A stretch of DNA of 64,000 nt, taken from positions 3,519,029 through 3,583,028 of the forward strand of contig OZ026843.1 in the NCBI GenBank assembly GCA_964023205.1. The letters are read 5' to 3'. The notes beneath the pieces are model-generated. The model saw only the letters and a list, made by a program, of their open reading frames with translations. It was not told the origin of the DNA and ran no database searches. How positions within the stretch are numbered: the stretch's first letter is position 1; every line of letters starts with the position of its first letter. This document shows, piece by piece, positions 48,718-61,258 of this stretch. The translations under genes and the position numbers were made by a program. The stretch comes from Lutraria lutraria (Eukaryota > Mollusca > Bivalvia > Venerida > Mactridae).

Positions 48718-51700
48718 CGCTAGGAAATTTTCTCACAAACTGTCATTTCTAGAAATGTAATAAAACCAAAAGTAACCAAACCATACCAAATCTGTTCTCA
48801 TCACAGGTTTCTATTGATCCACACTACTTGTATGTAATGGTCCCATGTTTCTACTATCTACAATTAAAGAGTAAATGAAAGATAAAAATTTGTCATAAAG
48901 CCTCCGCGTAAGAATATTTTCTCTCAAACTGCCATTTCTAAAATGCTAATAAAATCAAAAGTAAAAGTAGCATGGCTAAGCCTTTTGTAGCAGTGATTTC
49001 CATTGATGTCTATTACAAGCATGTGCAATTTCAAAGCCACAGTCCAAATAATGGTAGAGATATTGAAAATCAAAGACTTTCAGCAACTCTCAGAGACTTT
49101 TCGCAGAAATGGGTATTTCTAGAATTTCAATAAAGTCAAAAGTAAGCAGAGCATAGCAAATTCAACCTTGCCACCAACTTTTGTGCATGCCAACTTCTTG
49201 TAAGTAAAGTTGCATCCATGTACCAACAACGCTTAAGGAGAAAATAAAAAATTAGATTTGTCAAAAAATCTTGACGCTAGGAAATTTTCTCACAAACTGT
49301 CATTTCTAGAAATGTAATAAAACCAAAAGTAACCAAACCATACCAAATCTGCTCTCATCACAGATTTCCATTGATCCACACTACTTGTATGTAATGGTCC
49401 CATGTTTCTACTATCTACAATTAAAGAGTAAATGAAAGATAAAAATTTGTCATAAAGCCTCCGCGTAAGAATATTTTCTCTCAAACTGCCATTTCTAAAA
49501 TGCTAATAAAATCAAAAGTAAACGTAGCATGGCTAAGCCTTTTGTGGCAGTGATTTCCATTGATGTCTATTACAAGCATGTGCAATTTCAAAGCCACAGT
49601 CCAAATAATGGTAGAGATATTGAAAATCAAAGACTTTCAGCAACTCTCGGAGACTTTTCGCAGAAATGGGTATTTCTAGAATTTCAATAAACTCAAAAGT
49701 AAGCAGAGCATAGCAAATTCAACCTTGCCACCAACTTTTGTGCATGCCAACTACTTGTAAGTAAAGTTGCATCCATGTACCAACAACGCTTAAGGAGAAA
49801 ATAAAAAATTAGATTTGTCAAAAAATCTTGACGCTAGGAAATTTTCTCACAAACTGTCATTTCTAGAAATGTAATAAAACCAAAAGTAACCAAACCATAC
49901 CAAATCTGTTCTCATCACAGATTTCCATTGATCCACACTACTTGTATGTAATGGTCCCATGTTTCTACTATCTACAATTAAAGAGTAAATGAAAGAAAAA
50001 AATTTGTCATAAAGCCTCCGCGTAAGAATATTTTCTCTCAAACTGCCATTTCTAAAATGCTAATAAAATCAAAAGTAAACGTAGCATGGCTAAGCCTTTT
50101 GTGGCAGTGATTTCCATTGATGTCTATTACAAGCATGTGCAATTTCAAAGCCACAGTCCAAATAATGGTAGAGATATTGAAAATCAAAGACTTTCAGCAA
50201 CTCTCGGAGACTTTTCGCAGAAATGGGTATTTCTAGAATTTCAATAAAGTCAAAAGTAAGCAGAGCATAGCAAATTCAACCTTGCCACCAACTTTTGTGC
50301 ATGCCAACTACTTGTAAGTAAAGTTGCATCCATGTACCAACAACGCTTAAGGAGAAAATAAAAAATTAGATTTGTCAAAAAATCTTGACGCTAGGAAATT
50401 TTCTCACAAACTGTCATTTCTAGAAATGTAATAAAACCAAAAGTAACCAAACCATACCAAATCTGTTCTCATCACAGATTTCCATTGATCCACACTACTT
50501 GTATGTAATGGTCCCATGTTTCTACTATCTACAATTAAAGAGTAAATGAAAGATAAAAATTTGTCATAAAGCCTCCGCGTAAGAATATTTTCTCTCAAAC
50601 TGCCATTTCTAAAATGCTAATAAAATCAAAAGTAAACGTAGCATGGCTAAGCCTTTTGTGGCAGTGATTTCCATTGATGTCTATTACAAGCATGTGCAAT
50701 TTCAAAGCCACAGTCCAAATAATGGTAGAGATATTGAAAATCAAAGACTTTCAGCAACTCTCGGAGACTTTTCGCAGAAATGGGTATTTCTAGAATTTCA
50801 ATAAAGTCAAAAGTAAGCAGAGCATAGCAAATTCAACCTTGCCACCAACTTTTGTGCATGCCAACTACTTGTAAGTAAAGTTGCATCCATGTACCAACAA
50901 CGCTTAAGGAGAAAATAAAAAATTAGATTTGTCAAAAAATCTTGACGCTAGGAAATTTTCTCACAAACTGTCATTTCTAGAAATGTAATAAAACCAAAAG
51001 TAACCAAACCATACCAAATCTGTTCTCATCACAGATTTCCATTGATCCACACTACTTGTATGTAATGGTCCCATGTTTCTACTATCTACAATTAAAGAGT
51101 AAATGAAAGATAAAAATTTGTCATAAAGCCTCCGCGTAAGAATATTTTCTCTCAAACTGCCATTTCTAAAATGCTAATAAAATCAAAAGTAAACGTAGCA
51201 TGGCTAAGCCTTTTGTGGCAGTGATTTCCATTGATGTCTATTACAAGCATGTGCAATTTCAAAGCCACAGTCCAAATAATGGTAGAGATATTGAAAATCA
51301 AAGACTTTCAGCAACTCTCGGAGACTTTTCGCAGAAATGGGTATTTCTAGAATTTCAATAAAGTCAAAAGTAAGCAGAGCATAGCAAATTCAACCTTGCC
51401 ACCAACTTTTGTGCATGCCAACTACTTGTAAGTAAAGTTGCATCCATGTACCAACAACGCTTAAGGAGAAAATAAAAAATTAGATTTGTCAAAAAATCTT
51501 GACGCTTGGAAATTTTCTCACAAACTGTCATTTCTAGAAATGTAATAAAACCAAAAGTAACCAAACCATACCAAATCTGTTCTCATCACCGATTTCCATT
51601 GATCCACACTACTTGTATGTAATGGTCCCATGTTTCTACTATCTACAATTAAAGAGTAAATGAAAGATAAAAATTTGTCATAAAGCCTCCGCGTAAGAAT

Positions 51701-52196
51701 ATTTTCTCTCAAACTGCCATTTCTAAAATGCTAATAAAATCAAAAGTAAACGTAGCATGGCTAAGCCTTTTGTGGCAGTGATTTCCATTGATGTCTATTA
51801 CAAGCATGTGCAATTTCAAAGCCACAGTCCAAATAATGGTAGAGATATTGAAAATCAAAGACTTTCAGCAACTCTCGGAGACTTTTCGCAGAAATGGGTA
51901 TTTCTAGAATTTCAATAAAGTCAAAAGTAAGCAGAGCATAGCAAATTCAACCTTGCCACCAACTTTTGTGCATGCCAACTACTTGTAAGTAAAGTTGCAT
52001 CCATGTACCAACAACGCTTAAGGAGAAAATAAAAAATTAGATTTGTCAAAAAATCTTGACGCTAGGAAATTTTCTCACAAACTGTCATTTCTAGAAATGT
52101 AATAAAACCAAAAGTAACCAAACCATACCAAATCTGTTCTCATCACAGATTTCCATTGATCCACACTACTTGTATGTAATGGTCCCATGTTTCTAC

Positions 52197-55100
52197 TATC
52201 TACAATTAAAGAGTAAATGAAAGATAAAAATTTGTCATAAAGCCTCCGCGTAAGAATATTTTCTCTCAAACTGCCATTTCTAAAATGCTAATAAAATCAA
52301 AAGTAAAAGTAGCATGGCTAAGCCTTTTGTAGCAGTGATTTCCATTGATGTCTATTACAAGCATGTGCAATTTCAAAGCCACAGTCCAAATAATGGTAGA
52401 GATATTGAAAATCAAAGACTTTCAGCAACTCTCAGAGACTTTTCGCAGAAATGGGTATTTCTAGAATTTCAATAAAGTCAAAAGTAAGCAGAGCATAGCA
52501 AATTCAACCTTGCCACCAACTTTTGTGCATGCCAACTTCTTGTAAGTAAAGTTGCATCCATGTACCAACAACGCTTAAGGAGAAAATAAAAAATTAGATT
52601 TGTCAAAAAATCTTGACGCTAGGAAATTTTCTCACAAACTGTCATTTCTAGAAATGTAATAAAACCAAAAGTAACCAAACCATACCAAATCTGCTCTCAT
52701 CACAGATTTCCATTGATCCACACTACTTGTATGTAATGGTCCCATGTTTCTACTATCTACAATTAAAGAGTAAATGAAAGATAAAAATTTGTCATAAAGC
52801 CTCCGCGTAAGAATATTTTCTCTCAAACTGCCATTTCTAAAATGCTAATAAAATCAAAAGTAAACGTAGCATGGCTAAGCCTTTTGTGGCAGTGATTTCC
52901 ATTGATGTCTATTACAAGGATGTGCACTTTCAAAGCCACAGTCCAAATAATGGTAGAGATATTGAAAATCAAAGACTTTCAGCAACTCTCGGAGACTTTT
53001 CGCAGAAATGGGTATTTCTAGAATTTCAATAAAGTCAAAAGTAAGCAGAGCATAGCAAATTCAACCTTGCCACCAACTTTTGTGCATGCCAACTACTTGT
53101 AAGTAAAGTTGCATCCATGTACCAACAACGCTTAAGGAGAAAATAAAAAATTAGATTTGTCAAAAAATCTTGACGCTAGGAAATTTTCTCACAAACTGTC
53201 ATTTCTAGAAATGTAATAAAACCAAAAGTAACCAAACCATACCAAATCTGTTCTCATCACAGATTTTCATTGATCCACACTACTTGTATGTAATGGTCCC
53301 ATGTTTCTACTATCTACAATTAAAGAGTAAATGAAAGATAAAAATTTGTCATAAAGCCTCCGCGTAAGAATATTTTCTCTCAAACTGCCATTTCTAAAAT
53401 GCTAATAAAATCAAAAGTAAACGTAGCATGGCTAAGCCTTTTGTGGCAGTGATTTCCATTGATGTCTATTACAAGGATGTGCACTTTCAAAGCCACAGTC
53501 CAAAAATGGTAGATATATTGAAAATCAAAGACTTTCAGCAACTCTCGGAGACTTTTCGCAGAAATGGGTATTTCTAGAATTTCAATAAAGTCAAAAGTAA
53601 GCAGAGCATAGCAAACTCAACCTTGCCACCAAGTTTTGTGCATGCCAACTACTTGCAAGTAAAGTTGCATCCATGTACCAACAACGCTTAAGGAGAAAAT
53701 AAAAAATTAGATTTGTCAAAAAATCTTGACGCTAGGAAATTTTCTCACAAACTGTCATTTCTAGAAATGTAATAAAACCAAAAGTAACCAAACCATACCA
53801 AATCTGTTCTCATCACAGGTTTCTATTGATCCACACTACTTGTATGTAATGGTCCCATGTTTCTACTATCTACAATTAAAGAGTAAATGAAAGATAAAAA
53901 TTTGTCATAAAGCCTCCGCGTAAGAATATTTTCTCTCAAACTGCCATTTCTAAAATGCTAATAAAATCAAAAGTAAAAGTAGCATGGCTAAGCCTTTTGT
54001 AGCAGTGATTTCCATTGATGTCTATTACAAGCATGTGCAATTTCAAAGCCACAGTCCAAATAATGGTAGAGATATTGAAAATCAAAGACTTTCAGCAACT
54101 CTCAGAGACTTTTCGCAGAAATGGGTATTTCTAGAATTTCAATAAAGTCAAAAGTAAGCAGAGCATAGCAAATTCAACCTTGCCACCAACTTTTGTGCAT
54201 GCCAACTACTTGTAAGTAAAGTTGCATCCATGTACCAACAACGCTTAAGGAGAAAATAAAAAATTAGATTTGTCAAAAAATCTTGACGCTAGGAAATTTT
54301 CTCACAAACTGTCATTTCTAGAAATGTAATAAAACCAAAAGTAACCAAACCATACCAAATCTGTTCTCATCACAGATTTCCATTGATCCACACTACTTGT
54401 ATGTAATGGTCCCATGTTTCTACTATCTACAATTAAAGAGTAAATGAAAGATAAAAATTTGTCATAAAGCCTCTGCGTAAGAATATTTTCTCTCAAACTG
54501 CCATTTCTAAAATGCTAATAAAATCAAAAGTAAACGTAGCATGGCTAAGCCTTTTGTGGCAGTGATTTCCATTGATGTCTATTACAAGCATGTGCAATTT
54601 CAAAGCCACAGTCCAAAAAATGGTAGAGATATTGAAAATCAAAGACTTTCAGCAACTCTCGGAGACTTTTCGCAGAAATGGGTATTTCTAGAATTTCAAT
54701 AAAGTCAAAAGTAAGCAGAGCATAGCAAATTCAACCTTGCCACCAACTTTTGTGCATGCCAACTACTTGTAAGTAAAGTTGCATCCATGTACCAACAACG
54801 CTTAAGGAGAAAATAAAAAATTAGATTTGTCAAAAAATCTTGACACTAGGAAATTTTCTCACAAACTGTCATTTCTAGAAATGTAATAAAACCAAAAGTA
54901 ACCAAACCATACCAAATCTGTTCTCATCACCGATTTCCATTGATCCACACTACTTGTATGTAATGGTCCCATGTTTCTACTATCTACAATTAAAGAGTAA
55001 ATGAAAGATAAAAATTTGTCATAAAGCCTCCGCGTAAGAATATTTTCTCTCAAACTGCCATTTCTAAAATGCTAATAAAATCAAAAGTAAACGTAGCATG

Positions 55101-58100
55101 GCTAAGCCTTTTGTGGCAGTGATTTCCATTGATGTCTATTACAAGCATGTGCAATTTCAAAGCCACAGTCCAAATAATGGTAGAGATATTGAAAATCAAA
55201 GACTTTCAGCAACTCTCGGAGACTTTTCGCAGAAATGGGTATTTCTAGAATTTCAATAAAGTCAAAAGTAAGCAGAGCATAGCAAACTCAACCTTGCCAC
55301 CAAGTTTTGTGCATGCCAACTACTTGCAAGTAAAGTTGCATCCATGTACCAACAACGCTTAAGGAGAAAATAAAAAATTAGATTTGTCAAAAAATCTTGA
55401 CGCTAGGAAATTTTCTCACAAACTGTCATTTCTAGAAATGTAATAAAACCAAAAGTAACCAAACCATACCAAATCTGTTCTCATCACAGATTTCCATTGA
55501 TCCACACTACTTGTATGTAATGGTCCCATGTTTCTACTATCTACAATTAAAGAGTAAATGAAAGATAAAAATTTGTCATAAAGCCTCTGCGTAAGAATAT
55601 TTTCTCTCAAACTGCCATTTCTAAAATGCTAATAAAATCAAAAGTAAACGTAGCATGGCTAAGCCTTTTGTGGCAGTGATTTCCATTGATGTCTATTACA
55701 AGCATGTGCAATTTCAAAGCCACAGTCCAAAAAATGGTAGAGATATTGAAAATCAAAGACTTTCAGCAACTCTCGGAGACTTTTCGCAGAAATGGGTATT
55801 TCTAGAATTTCAATAAAGTCAAAAGTAAGCAGAGCATAGCAAATTCAACCTTGCCACCAACTTTTGTGCATGCCAACTACTTGTAAGTAAAGTTGCATCC
55901 ATGTACCAACAACGCTTAAGGAGAAAATAAAAAATTAGATTTGTCAAAAAATCTTGACACTAGGAAATTTTCTCACAAACTGTCATTTCTAGAAATGTAA
56001 TAAAACCAAAAGTAACCAAACCATACCAAATCTGTTCTCATCACCGATTTCCATTGATCCACACTACTTGTATGTAATGGTCCCATGTTTCTACTATCTA
56101 CAATTAAAGAGTAAATGAAAGATAAAAATTTGTCATAAAGCCTCCGCGTAAGAATATTTTCTCTCAAACTGCCATTTCTAAAATGCTAATAAAATCAAAA
56201 GTAAACGTAGCATGGCTAAGCCTTTTGTGGCAGTGATTTCCATTGATGTCTATTACAAGCATGTGCAATTTCAAAGCCACAGTCCAAATAATGGTAGAGA
56301 TATTGAAAATCAAAGACTTTCAGCAACTCTCGGAGACTTTTCGCAGAAATGGGTATTTCTAGAATTTCAATAAAGTCAAAAGTAAGCAGAGCATAGCAAA
56401 CTCAACCTTGCCACCAAGTTTTGTGCATGCCAACTACTTGCAAGTAAAGTTGCATCCATGTACCAACAACGCTTAAGGAGAAAATAAAAAATTAGATTTG
56501 ACAAAAAATCTTGACGCTAGGAAATTTTCTCACAAACTGTCATTTCTAGAAATGTAATAAAACCAAAAGTAACCAAACCATACCAAATCTGTTCTCATCA
56601 CAGGTTTCTATTGATCCACACTACTTGTATGTAATGGTCCCATGTTTCTACTATCTACAATTAAAGAGTAAATGAAAGATAAAAATTTGTCATAAAGCCT
56701 CCGCGTAAGAATATTTTCTCTCAAACTGCCATTTCTAAAATGCTAATAAAATCAAAAGTAAAAGTAGCATGGCTAAGCCTTTTGTAGCAGTGATTTCCAT
56801 TGATGTCTATTACAAGCATGTGCAATTTCAAAGCCACAGTCCAAATAATGGTAGAGATATTGAAAATCAAAGACTTTCAGCAACTCTCAGAGACTTTTCG
56901 CAGAAATGGGTATTTCTAGAATTTCAATAAAGTCAAAAGTAAGCAGAGCATAGCAAATTCAACCTTGCCACCAACTTTTGTGCATGCCAACTTCTTGTAA
57001 GTAAAGTTGCATCCATGTACCAACAACGCTTAAGGAGAAAATAAAAAATTAGATTTGTCAAAAAATCTTGACGCTAGGAAATTTTCTCACAAACTGTCAT
57101 TTCTAGAAATGTAATAAAACCAAAAGTAACCAAACCATACCAAATCTGCTCTCATCACAGATTTCCATTGATCCACACTACTTGTATGTAATGGTCCCAT
57201 GTTTCTACTATCTACAATTAAAGAGTAAATGAAAGATAAAAATTTGTCATAAAGCCTCCGCGTAAGAATATTTTCTCTCAAACTGCCATTTCTAAAATGC
57301 TAATAAAATCAAAAGTAAACGTAGCATGGCTAAGCCTTTTGTGGCAGTGATTTCCATTGATGTCTATTACAAGCATGTGCAATTTCAAAGCCACAGTCCA
57401 AATAATGGTAGAGATATTGAAAATCAAAGACTTTCAGCAACTCTCGGAGACTTTTCGCAGAAATGGGTATTTCTAGAATTTCAATAAACTCAAAAGTAAG
57501 CAGAGCATAGCAAATTCAACCTTGCCACCAACTTTTGTGCATGCCAACTACTTGTAAGTAAAGTTGCATCCATGTACCAACAACGCTTAAGGAGAAAATA
57601 AAAAATTAGATTTGTCAAAAAATCTTGACGCTAGGAAATTTTCTCACAAACTGTCATTTCTAGAAATGTAATAAAACCAAAAGTAACCAAACCATACCAA
57701 ATCTGTTCTCATCACAGATTTCCATTGATCCACACTACTTGTATGTAATGGTCCCATGTTTCTACTATCTACAATTAAAGAGTAAATGAAAGAAAAAAAT
57801 TTGTCATAAAGCCTCCGCGTAAGAATATTTTCTCTCAAACTGCCATTTCTAAAATGCTAATAAAATCAAAAGTAAACGTAGCATGGCTAAGCCTTTTGTG
57901 GCAGTGATTTCCATTGATGTCTATTACAAGCATGTGCAATTTCAAAGCCACAGTCCAAATAATGGTAGAGATATTGAAAATCAAAGACTTTCAGCAACTC
58001 TCGGAGACTTTTCGCAGAAATGGGTATTTCTAGAATTTCAATAAAGTCAAAAGTAAGCAGAGCATAGCAAATTCAACCTTGCCACCAACTTTTGTGCATG

Positions 58101-59993
58101 CCAACTACTTGTAAGTAAAGTTGCATCCATGTACCAACAACGCTTAAGGAGAAAATAAAAAATTAGATTTGTCAAAAAATCTTGACGCTAGGAAATTTTC
58201 TCACAAACTGTCATTTCTAGAAATGTAATAAAACCAAAAGTAACCAAACCATACCAAATCTGTTCTCATCACAGATTTCCATTGATCCACACTACTTGTA
58301 TGTAATGGTCCCATGTTTCTACTATCTACAATTAAAGAGTAAATGAAAGATAAAAATTTGTCATAAAGCCTCCGCGTAAGAATATTTTCTCTCAAACTGC
58401 CATTTCTAAAATGCTAATAAAATCAAAAGTAAACGTAGCATGGCTAAGCCTTTTGTGGCAGTGATTTCCATTGATGTCTATTACAAGCATGTGCAATTTC
58501 AAAGCCACAGTCCAAATAATGGTAGAGATATTGAAAATCAAAGACTTTCAGCAACTCTCGGAGACTTTTCGCAGAAATGGGTATTTCTAGAATTTCAATA
58601 AAGTCAAAAGTAAGCAGAGCATAGCAAATTCAACCTTGCCACCAACTTTTGTGCATGCCAACTACTTGTAAGTAAAGTTGCATCCATGTACCAACAACGC
58701 TTAAGGAGAAAATAAAAAATTAGATTTGTCAAAAAATCTTGACGCTAGGAAATTTTCTCACAAACTGTCATTTCTAGAAATGTAATAAAACCAAAAGTAA
58801 CCAAACCATACCAAATCTGTTCTCATCACAGATTTCCATTGATCCACACTACTTGTATGTAATGGTCCCATGTTTCTACTATCTACAATTAAAGAGTAAA
58901 TGAAAGATAAAAATTTGTCATAAAGCCTCCGCGTAAGAATATTTTCTCTCAAACTGCCATTTCTAAAATGCTAATAAAATCAAAAGTAAACGTAGCATGG
59001 CTAAGCCTTTTGTGGCAGTGATTTCCATTGATGTCTATTACAAGCATGTGCAATTTCAAAGCCACAGTCCAAATAATGGTAGAGATATTGAAAATCAAAG
59101 ACTTTCAGCAACTCTCGGAGACTTTTCGCAGAAATGGGTATTTCTAGAATTTCAATAAAGTCAAAAGTAAGCAGAGCATAGCAAATTCAACCTTGCCACC
59201 AACTTTTGTGCATGCCAACTACTTGTAAGTAAAGTTGCATCCATGTACCAACAACGCTTAAGGAGAAAATAAAAAATTAGATTTGTCAAAAAATCTTGAC
59301 GCTTGGAAATTTTCTCACAAACTGTCATTTCTAGAAATGTAATAAAACCAAAAGTAACCAAACCATACCAAATCTGTTCTCATCACCGATTTCCATTGAT
59401 CCACACTACTTGTATGTAATGGTCCCATGTTTCTACTATCTACAATTAAAGAGTAAATGAAAGATAAAAATTTGTCATAAAGCCTCCGCGTAAGAATATT
59501 TTCTCTCAAACTGCCATTTCTAAAATGCTAATAAAATCAAAAGTAAACGTAGCATGGCTAAGCCTTTTGTGGCAGTGATTTCCATTGATGTCTATTACAA
59601 GCATGTGCAATTTCAAAGCCACAGTCCAAATAATGGTAGAGATATTGAAAATCAAAGACTTTCAGCAACTCTCGGAGACTTTTCGCAGAAATGGGTATTT
59701 CTAGAATTTCAATAAAGTCAAAAGTAAGCAGAGCATAGCAAATTCAACCTTGCCACCAACTTTTGTGCATGCCAACTACTTGTAAGTAAAGTTGCATCCA
59801 TGTACCAACAACGCTTAAGGAGAAAATAAAAAATTAGATTTGTCAAAAAATCTTGACGCTAGGAAATTTTCTCACAAACTGTCATTTCTAGAAATGTAAT
59901 AAAACCAAAAGTAACCAAACCATACCAAATCTGTTCTCATCACAGATTTCCATTGATCCACACTACTTGTATGTAATGGTCCCATGTTTCTAC
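52197..59993. repeat. 14-unit higher-order repeat, copy 2 (7,797 bp)
   Basis: The same 14 types as copy 1, including the rare TTTGACAAAA (56,501 against 48,704), CTGCTCTC, GAAAGAAAAA and AATAAACTCAAAAG sites. I saw no difference at the markers checked. The right edge is between about 59,951 and 60,054, where CCGCTTAAG replaces CCGCGTAAG. Confidence 0.92.
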
Positions 59994-61258
59994 TATCTAC
60001 AATTAAAGAGTAAATGAAAGATAAAAATTTGTCATAAAGCCTCCGCTTAAGAATATTTTCTCTCAAACTGCCATTTCTAAAATGCTAATAAAATCAAAAG
60101 TAAACGTAGCATGGCTAAGCCTTTTGTGGCAGTGATTTCCATTGATGTCTATTACAAGCATGTGCAATTTCAAAGCCACAGTCCAAAAAATGGTAGAGAT
60201 ATTGAAAATCAAAGACTTTCAGCAACTCTCGGAGACTTTTCGCAGAAATGGGTATTTCTAGAATTTCAATAAAGTCAAAAGTAAGCAGAGCATAGCAAAT
60301 TCAACCTTGCCACCAACTTTTGTGCATGCCAACTACTTGTAAGTAAAGTTGCATCCATGTACCAACAACGCTTAAGGAGAAAATAAAAAATTAGATTTGT
60401 CAAAAAATCTTGACGCTAGGAAATTTTCTCACAAACTGTCATTTCTAGAAATGTAATAAAACCAAAAGTAACCAAACCATACCAAATCTGTTCTCATCAC
60501 AGATTTTCATTGATCCACACTACTTGTATGTAATGGTCCCATGTTTCTACTATCTACAATTAAAGAGTAAATGAAAGATAAAAATTTGTCATAAAGCCTC
60601 CGCGTAAGAATATTTTCTCTCAAACTGCCATTTCTAAAATGCTAATAAAATCAAAAGTAAACGTAGCATGGCTAAGCCTTTTGTGGCAGTGATTTCCATT
60701 GATGTCTATTACAAGGATGTGCACTTTCAAAGCCACAGTCCAAAAATGGTAGATATATTGAAAATCAAAGACTTTCAGCAACTCTCGGAGACTTTTCGCA
60801 GAAATGGGTATTTCTAGAATTTCAATAAAGTCAAAAGTAAGCAGAGCATAGCAAACTCAACCTTGCCACCAAGTTTTGTGCATGCCAACTACTTGCAAGT
60901 AAAGTTGCATCCATGTACCAACAACGCTTAAGGAGAAAATAAAAAATTAGATTTGTCAAAAAATCTTGACGCTAGGAAATTTTCTCACAAACTGTCATTT
61001 CTAGAAATGTAATAAAACCAAAAGTAACCACCCCATACCAAATCTGTTCTCATCACAGGTTTCTATTGATCCACACTACTTGTATGTAATGGTCCCATGT
61101 TTCTACTATCTACAATTAAAGAGTAAATGAAAGATAAAAATTTGTCATAAAGCCTCCGCGTAAGAATATTTTCTCTCAAACTGCCATTTCTAAAATGCTA
61201 ATAAAATCAAAAGTAAAAGTAGCATGGCTAAGCCTTTTGTAGCAGTGATTTCCATTGA
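59589..61258. repeat. K-m1-m2 cassette 9
   Basis: CCACCCC in m2. The K unit here has CAAATTCAACC in subunit A, whereas the other eight K units have CAAACTCAACC, so it is a recombinant at its left end. Confidence 0.9.

Larger units (their letters stand above)
44400..52196. repeat. 14-unit higher-order repeat, copy 1 (7,797 bp)
   Basis: Order: A, recombinant m1 (GGATG with CCAAATAATGG), m2, Q, GACACT, Q, GACACT, recombinant m2 with TTTGACAAAA, A, F, standard, standard, CTTGGAAA, then a standard left part. Every marker recurs at +7,797 (14 x 557 minus 1). The left edge is between 44,358 and 44,511. Confidence 0.92.
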
